A stretch of DNA of 64,000 nt. Source: Theristus sp. LFF4_11. Lineage: Eukaryota; Nematoda; Chromadorea; Monhysterida; Xyalidae. Each line of letters begins with the position of its first letter. Within the stretch, counting starts at the first letter, position 1. A model generated the notes under the pieces. The model ran no database searches. It was given only the letters and a program-made list of their open reading frames with translations, and was not told the origin of the DNA. Position numbers and translations under genes: made by a program. The DNA lies in contig JASANC010004245.1 of assembly GCA_030248135.1 (NCBI GenBank), positions 1-64,000 of the forward strand, read 5' to 3'. This document shows positions 1 to 10,400 of this stretch, one piece after another.

Positions 1-417
<417 letters not shown>

Positions 418-527
418 GCGAGCGCGGGCATCACACTGTCGGTATACTCCATAAGAAATGAGTAACGCGAGCGGCGTTTTAACACAGCTACGTGCCGTGG
501 AACACTGCTTCATGAATGCGCCTTTAG

Positions 528-2501
528 TTTTGTGAATCGACCGGCGGTCAGCACGGCCTTGCCGACTCGGTGATCTATCCACTGAAATCAGCGCGCGGTG
601 TGTCGGTGCGGTCTGCGGATTGCGGCCTCTGGGGTCTCGAGCTCGGCAGATTGGCGGACCGCCGTTTTCTGGTGGTCGATGCTGAAACCGGCGAATTTCT
701 GACGGCGAGGCATCACGCACGCCTGTTGCAGTTGAGTGTGAACGTGCACGAACAAGTGGCGACACTGGTGCACACAGACACCAACCAACAATGCTCTCTG
801 CAACTGCAGCATGTCATACGAACGGGCACTTTGAGACGTGTCAGGTACAGCCACCTTTACAGTGATAGTGCGTTTTCATACCAACGTCATCACACTTTTT
901 TCTGCTGAATACAGAGCATATGCGAAACTTTGAATTCAGTAAGATGAGTACGAATATATCGGGTTTCGTCGACATCAAACACGTCACTTGTGGGTGAAAT
1001 ATTTTTCTTGCACACCGATACCGTTCTTTCCTTCTTTCGCGATCTGCTCTGTATTTTGCAAAAAAGGTGACTGGTTACATTGGGCGGTGTCAATCGACAT
1101 GGTTGATCCGAACAATTCATATCAATGCTTGACAATTACGGTTCACTCAAAAGCACATTGACCTCAAAAAAGTCTCAAAAGAATTGGATAAATACCGTTA
1201 TGATAATCTCAGATAACGGCGACGTACATTGTAAGGGACAAGGGTGGTTCCGTTGGTTCTTAAAGGTGTCTGAAAAAAAAACAGAAAACCAGGCAGACTC
1301 GCCACGTGAATTTCTATTGGATTTCGGTAGCTTTTTCCAGAGTGGGTGTATAGTTTGCTGTCAGATGAGATGAGCAGCTTCTTTTTAAACCATTTGAAAA
1401 GTATTTCCGTCTTACGTGTAGTTGGTGTGTGCACAGGCTTTGGCGTGGCAGCGAAACTGACGCATACGACTGCGGAGACACGATGGCGAAATGGCTGCAA
1501 ACATTGCTGCAACTTGAGCGACCGGTGCGCCTGGTCTACTTTGTGCCTGGCCTCTACAACGCACGCCGCTACGATGCTGACAAAAAGTTGAAACCGCTGC
1601 GGTTGAACCAGTTCGACACACTGAATCGAAAAGTACGAATCGAAAAATGTTTGCTTGTTTTAACGTTGTAGTTTGAACAGTCCTGCTGCATTCTGTTGTT
1701 CTCCGGATGATCAAGACCAAATTGAAAAGAAAAAGCAAAATTTTTTGCAAAATGTACAATTAACGGACTTTGTGTTGAATGCGGCCAGCTCGTGCTTGCG
1801 ATCGTGATCCGGACGACAACAACAGTGGTCAACAGTGCAACATCACTGTGTCATTCAGAACAATCAGCTCTGTGTCGTCAGACTAGCACTCTCGAATCAA
1901 GTTTGAATAAATGTGACCGTTGCTGGTGTTTCAAATTTTCTCGCCACCCAGGCAGTATTCAGTGATTTGACGCAGTACATGCTCGCCTTCGAACAGTCGC
2001 TGGCGGAAGTAGCAGCTTGACTATCAATTTCGGGGGCTGCAGTAACAGGAGATCTTAAATGATTAGAAGTTAGATTGAGACCTTTCCAGTGGTTGATGAC
2101 TCATTCTTGCTGGAGCGTGCTTGTTTTTGTTTCACACGTTCAAGGACAACTGGAGCAAGATCAAGATCGGCGCGCACGCCCGTTTCGTCTGCATGAAGGC
2201 GTGCACCCGCTGTTTGATGACAACGCGAGATCCCAACACCGGCAACGCAAACGCGAACTCGGAGCCGCTAAAGACGCTGCGCAGGTAGACTGTTTGTGAC
2301 AACCTCGAGTGATGAACTACTGATTTTTGTTGTGTCATGCTTGCAGTTTCAGAAAACGTCTACTTTTGCAGTTATCGTCTGTTCGACAGTAAACTTCGTG
2401 AGGTCTGCGGGGCGTCGCCAATGTTTGGTGTAAACCTCGGCATTGTTGCACAGGGACATGTTTCTATTGGTGACGATGTATTCGTGAAATACAAGCCATA
2501 A
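528..2501 (+). CDS. mARC-like MOSC-domain protein (molybdenum cofactor enzyme), 5' partial
   Basis: The product resembles mitochondrial amidoxime-reducing component (mARC), a Mo-cofactor enzyme that reduces N-hydroxylated compounds. Exons I can place are (528)-844, 1437-1632, 1952-2008, 2145-2284 and 2372-2501, with consistent phases. The N-terminal MOSC beta-barrel block reads IYPLKSARGVSV, then DRRFLVVDAETGEFLTAR. Exon 2 carries YDCGDTMAKWLQ followed by RLVYF. Exon 4 carries the ACTRCLMTTRDPNTG block, whose second Cys matches the Mo-ligand cysteine of mARC. The last exon (YRLFDSKL, SPMFG, GDDVFVKY) matches the family C-terminus and ends in TAA. No start Met or targeting sequence is visible; the frame opens after a stop at 525-527, so the 5' exon lies in or beyond the poly-A. 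The conserved FRPN segment expected between exons 3 and 4 was not found in any frame, so the gene may be damaged or diverged. Family assignment is firm; function is not. Confidence 0.85.
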
Positions 2502-2852
2502 AACACTTCCGCCAATTTTAGTATTTTTCCCAAATAAGCGTTCTCTCATACAACAGCAACAGCATGCGCCATATCAAACCCTGAACGGTGGTTTTAGTGT
2601 TGTTACAAATTTATTGATTTTCAAATTGTCAGTGAATTCATACGATTGGCAATTGATTTCAAGTTTTCAAAACTGTAGAAGCATACAGACAGCCGAAAGC
2701 GCTGTAAATTTATCAAACGCAGGCTTATTTTTTGTGCGAGATGGAACTAGCGTGGATAAAGTGAAATGTTGGACCTGCTGATGGGTTGTACAGTACAACA
2801 TAATGTGTTTTAAAATGTTCAACAGTTTAGTTTTTACTGCAAACATGCATAT
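2502..2852. other. Short intergenic gap with the choline transporter 3' end
   Basis: AT-rich spacer between tail-to-tail genes. On the minus strand an AATAAA (complement of 2610-2615) lies about 240 bases past the transporter stop and is the likely polyadenylation signal. Nothing else is recognisable. Confidence 0.6.
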
Positions 2853-5800
2853 TCAAGACTCCTTCAACACTTGCACCTCAATGCGTTCAACGCCGTCGCT
2901 TGTTTGCACCGGCTCAAAGTCGTACGCACCCAAACAGTCTTTGAGATGGCCCCGTTTGTGCAGGCAACGTGTCACAGCCGAGACAAACAGCGTTGCGCCA
3001 AAATTCACCAGCATGGCCGCCGTTTTTACTGGCACATTCGCGGGCAGAAGCGTCAGCTCCAATGACGGCAAGCCACCGAGCAGTCTGGCAAGAAAAACTA
3101 AATGTCTCGGATCGGAGCTCAAAAGTCCACACCAACAGGTCTGAAAAAGTTGTAAAGAGCAGTGTACCACGCAAAGCAACATTCGTCCACGGGGCATTTT
3201 TTGAATGCTTGGCAGTACGTCGCTCAGATGGCTTTTTACCACGTTGTTTACCGTAGCCTCCAATGGAACTTCAAATGACACTACATAGAAAAGATTGCAT
3301 CGTGCACTGCAACTAAAAATGCACTGTATCCTGCACTACAGTGAATTTAATACAGTCAGTTAGTTTCAGTAATTTTTTTTTAAATTTTGCAGTGCAGGAT
3401 GCAATTTTTTCTCTGGGCTCAGTTGAGACTTCGTTCGGTGCGCGTTTACAGAACTGCAACATGCGAAATGTACAATGTCACCTGAAGACGAAGCCAGCGG
3501 CATAGCCCGCGAGCACTCCGTACGCGTTCGTCCACGGCACGTAGATGACGCAACAAAGCTGCGGAAACAGAATCACGTAGACGAGATCGGAACACAGCTT
3601 GAACAGCAGATAGACGGTCGGCACGGCCAGACCGATCAGACAAGCCAGTGCACCGGACACCACCACGCTGCCCCTGATCACCCAGGCAACGGACGTCTCA
3701 GATGCCTGAAGACAAACGTCATGTTCAACCGGTGGCTGAATGTCAATTGATTGAACTGTCGGGCTGACTCGCAAAGTTGTACATAATTCACTGCGCATGT
3801 AATGGCATGTAACATTTCTGGTGCTTGTGCTTCTGTGCGCTGCACTCACTCTTGGATTGATGGCCGTGCGGTAAATGTTGTGCGCAAACATTGAGCTGAC
3901 GGACAGAATGGAACTGTCACTGCTGGACATGACCGCAGCCGACACAGCGCCAAGCGCGACGTAGCTGTAATAAACAGTGGATACGCTTTGGGGGGTAATA
4001 TTCCCTCGCAGCGGCACCACGGAGTGCGGCTTGAACCGGACAAAACCGCAAACAGCAAAAAATTGTCCGTGATGCGCCAAATTGACATTATTTTCAAAAT
4101 GCTGTCGCTACTGATGGAGACACAGACGGACCCGACGAACGGCGGCGTCATGTACTTGACGACAAGCGGCAGCAGCATGGTCGTGTCGTGATTGATGCGC
4201 GCAACGAGCGTCGACCCGGCAGGCAGCCGCAACGCAGCGATGCCGACCAGCAGCGCCGGCACGGCCATCAGCAGACAGCCGATGGCGCCGAAGTACGAGA
4301 GCACCTGCGCCTGCCGGGGCGTGCGTGCGGAGAGCACACGTTGGAAGTACACCTGCGAACGGAGTGCTCGTGCGAAGCACTGGCTTTGGTGTGCTCTCGT
4401 GTTAGCCGCGTACATTCGCACTGTCTTACCTGCCACGGAAGGCCACCAAAGATCAACATCAGGAACGAGTCGACGTAGGCGCCCGGGTTGGCGATGCGGC
4501 CGATCACGGCGTCGCCCAGTTCCTTCTCAGGGTCGGCCATGTCCGACACGAACACGTACGGAATACAGATTGCCTAGCAGTGCGCAAAACGGACGAAATA
4601 ATTGTACCAAGTTTTGACTGAATTTCGGCTTGGCAAACTTTCAGGTGCAGAATAGTGGTGTGGCCTGGCCTCACCAGTGTACATGAATAGAAACGTGAAA
4701 ATCAAATTTGACAAGCTTACATTTCGTAAAATAATTTTAATTTTTATAAAAGCGAACACAACAATTGCCTGGCAGCAACGTGTGCTTACCAGTCCAACAG
4801 CGATGCATATCAGTTGTATGACGTCTGTGAACGCGACCGAATACAGGCCACCCACGAACGTGTACAGCACGGCCACGGCTGCACTCAGGATCACGGACGA
4901 CACGCGCTCCATGCCAAGGATCACCGAGACAGCTGCGCCTGTCAAAAACAACATACGAGACATTTTTTCTTCTAGTCTCATGGCACATCCAAAAGTTTTG
5001 TGTCTGAAATTGAAAAAAATGTTGAACATTTGTCATTGACAAACCGAGTGCATTGAGGATTGATGCTGACCAGAGCAGCTCACCAAACAACGCCGGCAGA
5101 AACAGCAAGCCTCCAATTCGATTGCCGTAGCGGTGTTGGAATGGGTCCAACATGGTCATGTAGTTCTTTTCACGCATCTTTTTGGCAAAGAATAAACCAC
5201 CTGAGTGAAATGGTTCCTGATCATGGCGAATAGTGAGCCCAATAGAAAATGTACGTTTTGTGTGGTCACTTCTTGAATGGTGGTAAACAGTGGTAAAAAA
5301 CAACTGGAGCACACCAATCATGAGGCTCATCGCATAACCGACGGGAGCTTGAACGTTGATGATGCCTTCAAGGTAGACGTGCTCCGCGGTGCCACAAATG
5401 TAGCCGCCGCCAACCCAGGTTGCTGCAGAAACACACACATGCACGTTGTTCTTGATGGCACGTTTGCAAAGATTTTGTTCATTTTGTCTGCAGTCTTCAC
5501 TTCTCCGTTTTAAAATCTGTGGAGATTTCTCAAGGATGTGAAACGTGTTTCTACCATGAGTCTAGCAGAACGTAAATTTTTCCAAAACTTATTTCTAATT
5601 TCAATCAAAATTCGTTGTTTGTGTTTGAACGCATGCAGCAACAATGTGAGTCAGTCAAACAGCGCGTGACTGCCACTCTGACCGATCATGGTGAATATGC
5701 CAACGCCAACGCCAATGTCACGGCCTGCCACAATAGCAGATTCGGACTGCGATACTTCGGTGGTCAGTTGGCGACGCGAGCGCCACCAGGCGGCCGCCAC

Positions 5801-5881
5801 GCCGATCACAGCGATCACCGCATAGAAAACAAGCACGGCTGCTAAGCCAACCCAGTCAACTGAGTCCCCAGCGTCCGTCAT
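2853..5881 (-). CDS. SLC5A7: High-affinity choline transporter (SLC5A7/CHT1-like)
   Basis: Sodium-coupled choline uptake transporter of the SLC5 family, which in animals supplies choline for acetylcholine synthesis at cholinergic terminals. Nine exons on the complement: 5683-5881, 5315-5422, 5045-5200, 4790-4938, 4430-4573, 4132-4352, 3850-3964, 3482-3705 and 2853-3084. All phases agree and give 515 aa, slightly shorter than vertebrate CHT (~580), mainly in the loops and C-terminal tail. The start is the ATG at 5881 (MTDAGDS). Family landmarks in order: [31 protein letters not shown] (about residues 67-83), [66 protein letters not shown] (about 328-342), [14 protein letters not shown] and [10 protein letters not shown]. 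The last exon starts LLGGLP and contains PVKTAAML, matching the CHT FPFKTLAM block. About 12-13 hydrophobic segments are expected. The gene looks intact, with no stops or frameshifts. The choline specificity is inferred from similarity. Confidence 0.95.
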
Positions 5882-7489
5882 GGTCCAACAATAAATCACC
5901 GTTGCACTGGAAATTGGCGGTATTTTTTTTTAAAGCCACTAATGTTTATATTTCTGCGGTTTCGAGTGATTAATTGGAACGAAAACTGTAACATTGAAAA
6001 AGGCATTACTTGCAACTTTAGGCAACTTTTTTATGCGACATAAACGTAGAGCATTTGGCTTTGGCTGAATGAGCCGCCCAAAACTGTTTTTCATTGCACG
6101 TATACAGTGTTGCGAAAACGGCATGTTTTCACATTGAAAACATCAGAAATCATCACAGTTTGTACATTTCGCTTATTGACAAGGCGTCAGCAACAAACAA
6201 ACAAACAAACAAACAAACATGCGGCGGCATGCTTAGAAAATTACACGCAGCGATCTGTCACATCGGGTTGCGTCTGAAATCATCGCTACCTGCAGGCTGT
6301 AAACTTATTATGTTCGTTTTTGTGGTAAAGGTTTTGCAAGTGCTCCACAAAAAATTGCAGAAAAGACATCGACTCCAAGAAGATAACGAATCAGTTGCAA
6401 ACGCACATTCATTCCAATGCTGCTAAATGTGAGCAGATCAACTTCAGCACGTCGCCGACATGCGATGCAAAGGATGCCCTGTCCAGCCCGCACATTTTGC
6501 TGATGCATATAGCGAAATTGTGCCAACAAGCAAAAAACAGCATTCAGTTTCATCTTGGTCGTCGCGCACAAAAAACCGGTGGCAGACAAAGAAAAGTCAG
6601 TCTGCTGCTGTAGCATAAAAACAATCTTCAGTGATCAGTTTCAATCAGCTTAGCGTATCGATCAAGTGGCTGTCAATGAGTGGCACAAATCAAACCGCTG
6701 CGGACTTGTCACAATTGCAAACATTTACTGAATGCCAAGTGAAACAGTTTTCTCTCAGTGCAAACTTGTTGCTGACACAATGCCGATAAACGCACGCCTG
6801 TTTGCAAATCGTAAATCAACGATACAAACGCGCGTATTATTATTGCAAATAAATAAATATCACAATTATAATAAGCGCAATTGCAGTGTGTATTGCATGC
6901 GTACAGGACAACCTGATCTGTAACGTAAAACCGCATGTTTCTTCATTCTGCTGTTTGAAAACATGTTTTTAAAAAGCATCCATCGGCGTTTTTCGTTGGT
7001 TTGCGTCGTGGTTCTGCTCTGCAGACAGGTTCTTGCCAACTGACTGATTATACACCGTTTTTAATCCAAACCATTTCTTGCGCCTCGTCCCATGTGTATG
7101 TTCATCGAGTGTGTAGGTTTGCACGCAAACAATTGGAAGAAACAGACAGTGGCTATGAATTGTTTACAAGATCTATTTACAGCTTGTACAATGTGTACGG
7201 GCTCAAGTTTCGTTCAACTTTTTTAATGATAACAACAAATGTGACTCAATAAATATGAGGGGATGCATGTGCAGGGCAGTTGGTCTGTTTCAAAAATGAA
7301 AAAAAACATGTAACGAAGAACATTGCTTTTAATCTACAATTAAGAAACACCCAAATAAATGATGGCACAAATACATGCAGGCAAAATGCAAACTGCGATG
7401 TGCAGTAGTGGGGTGCATGAAAACAACTGCAATAATGCACGTATATAAACACAAATCATGTGAACAAATGAAATGCATCAGACAAACAA
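5882..7489. other. Intergenic spacer, no gene recognised
   Basis: AT-rich DNA between the start of the choline transporter and the end of the IL-17-like gene. Open frames up to about 100 codons exist on both strands but have no recognisable motif and no supporting splice pattern. A short AAAC microsatellite occurs near 6194-6219. The transporter promoter should lie just above 5881, but no core element can be named. Confidence 0.5.
6194..6219. repeat. (AAAC)n microsatellite
   Basis: About six copies of the tetranucleotide in the spacer upstream of the choline transporter gene. No function is suggested. Confidence 0.85.
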
Positions 7490-10400
7490 TTAGACGATTC
7501 CTGGACCAGTTGAAAGTGTCACTTCAATAGTGGCGTCGTGAATATACCGGGTTATATTCACGCTGACACAGGCGACTGGCAGCTGGTACGAATGCTCATG
7601 CCGTTCGCAGTTGTCCTCAATGAAGAGCACACGAAGACTGATGTTCACCAATTGACACCGATATATGCCCTCCACGGAAGTCTGCGACTTGCAGCGCGCT
7701 TCAAACAAACGTGCTGGCACTCTGCAAACATAGCCACGAACATGTTTATTCTAGTAGAAAACAACAAAAACATTTTTTTGTATGCGCAAAAACTACGTGT
7801 GGTTTCAGGGTGATGTACTCGCGTCTGTGGCGCCATTATACGTGAACGCTTCTTCCAAACAAAGTTTAGGCACCTTTTTGGGTTATTGTCAACTTCATAA
7901 TGCCAGGGACACGTCGACAGGGAGGCAATATCTTTGCTGTGGTGTTCGCGACCGTAAAACGGATAAATCACGGGACCCGAGTACCCCTCAGCGTCACTCA
8001 ACGCCCATTCTCCGTAGGCGCCCGGGACCAAGACGCTGACGTCCTTGTATAGGCCTCCATCCGTCTCATTCGTGCACTGGAAAACAAAAGATTTGCCCAT
8101 GAAGTCTCTGCCCATGAAGACAATTTGCTAGAACAAGTTCAAAACAAGAATCTGTAATTGTTCGAAATTTCATCCTGGAAATCAAACTGTGCAATTCAAA
8201 AAACATCATGCAAGACTCGCTTTTTGGGTCAACCGACCCGGCCTCCCCACACCTCGAGACACAGTTTTTGAAAAGTTTTAAAATTTTAACAAAATTAACA
8301 CTAATCGAACCTTCTTGATGCGCTGAGTTTGAAAACATATTTATTTTTTAATTTGACCCTGTTTTATGTTTCAAAAACGAAAAAAACCGTTTTTTCGAGG
8401 GACTTTAAAAAAGGCTCTAACTCGCCTCTGCGTTCAGCTATTAACAAAATTGAAAAAACCAATCGATTTCGCTTGTGCGCGCGCACATTATTACAAAAAA
8501 TGCTGTTTTATGCCTTGAATTTAAGAGAAACTGAAAGAGTTTGTGGTTTTTGCAATGTTTAGGCACTTTTAAATTCTAGTTTAAGTTTAATTTAAGTTTA
8601 GGCATGCGGAGTATGGTTGCTAAGTGATTCTGAAAGCCCTTAAAAATGCTACAAGTATGCAAAAAAATAACGATTGCCTTTTAAGAAGTAACGAAGCATT
8701 ACAATTATCTAAAAATGCGGGAGACGCACATAAAAGGAGGAATATGGCCTTGTGTAAGCAGTGAAAGACTTGGCTCTACAACGCTTTTCAAGTCTTTGAT
8801 GTGGTACACACGGATACAAGTACATAAGAGTTATATTTTTGCGCCGCGTTTGTTGTTTAAAAGCTTGCTGAAAAGCGTAAAAACTTTGAAGTTATTTTTC
8901 AATTGTTCTCTTCAGTTTAGTCTAAAATCACACCATGTGCGAAATTCTGTAAATTCTGTGCAAAAACAAAAACATCAGAGATTGCAAAACATTGCTGCAT
9001 GTAGCTTTATCGTTGTTGCTAACATATTCGATACGCACCGCTGTGCACACAGCAGCACCAGTGCAAAAAGTGTTGTCTTTTCCGTTGATTTTCACCCTTT
9101 TTACCAAACTCTTGTGACAGGATAAACCGGTGAGTCATTGCCTTTGCCACAGAAGAAGACCTTGCGTTCCCCAATGCCTCTGCGATACACTTTGTGCAAA
9201 CCAGTGTCAGCGATCTAAAGTCTGATCGTTATTTTAGTGGTTTAGTGGTCGCTAAATGCTAGAAATAAAGCAAATGTGAAAGTTTCATTTGTCTACATTC
9301 ATGTACGAGGGTTGCCATGTGCAACCGAAATAAAGAATAAACGGCGCAAAAATATGACTCTTATGTATTTGTATCCGTGTGTACCACATCAAAGACTTGA
9401 AAAGCGTTGTAGAGCCAAGTCTTTCACTGCTTACACAAGGCCATATTCCTCCTTTTATATGCGTCTCCCGCATTTTTAGATAATATTCTGACTTTTACAT
9501 AAGCCCCGAAGGTCGGACCAAAATCACAATTCGTTGGTCACACATTCTTCTAAACCCCGGACAACTCAGGTTCTTCATTTTTCGTTTTTATGCCGATTTC
9601 GCCTGTGCTATTTCTACAGCCGATTCGCCCAAAACCGTCACGATTCAGTATCTAGAGTTGCTCACATAAGAAAACTAACCCAGAATCCGTGATCAGCGCA
9701 TTGAATTACTATGGAAAACACCGTTTTTTGTTTTTGATTTCTGGACCGATTTCGCCAATTTCCACGACCGATTCGCCCGAAATCGTCACGATTCAGTATC
9801 TAGAGTTGCTCACATAAAAAACTAACCCAAAATCCGTGATCAGCGCATTGAATTACCCTGGAAAATACCCTTTTCTTGTTTTTCGTTTCTGGACCGATTC
9901 ACAGGAGAAACAGAAATTTAAATGCTCTTAAATGCTCTCAAATGCTCTTAAATGTTACCAACATCAAGAATCATTTAAAACCTATAATACCACATCAAGA
10001 AACATTTAACTGCCTCTAAAACCTATAATACCACATCAAGAAACATTTGAGGGGTACATTAAAAAGGTCCAAAAACTGCCATCGCAGTTGATCGATTAAA
10101 TGTTCACGCATTTAATCTCCGCATTTTGCAATTCAAATGCTCTCAAATGCGCCTGTGTCGATGTGCTGCATCGAGGCACGGTCTGTTATGCTTTGTATTA
10201 CGTTTCGTTTCGTTTTATGCTTCATTGACAGCGTCAGTTTTCCTTTGAGCGTTCGTGGGTCCACCTGCGGTCACTGTGACAGTCGTAAAAAACTTGAAAC
10301 TACATTTCTTCAACACTTGAACAGAACAGCTAGCACTAAACATTTGAATAAATTTTCCCGCATTAAAAACCGGTTATATGCACATATAAAATGCAATTGC

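Noticed and set aside
6308..6616. 102-codon minus-strand frame upstream of the choline transporter
   Set aside because: No recognisable motif, no splice support, and composition like the surrounding spacer.
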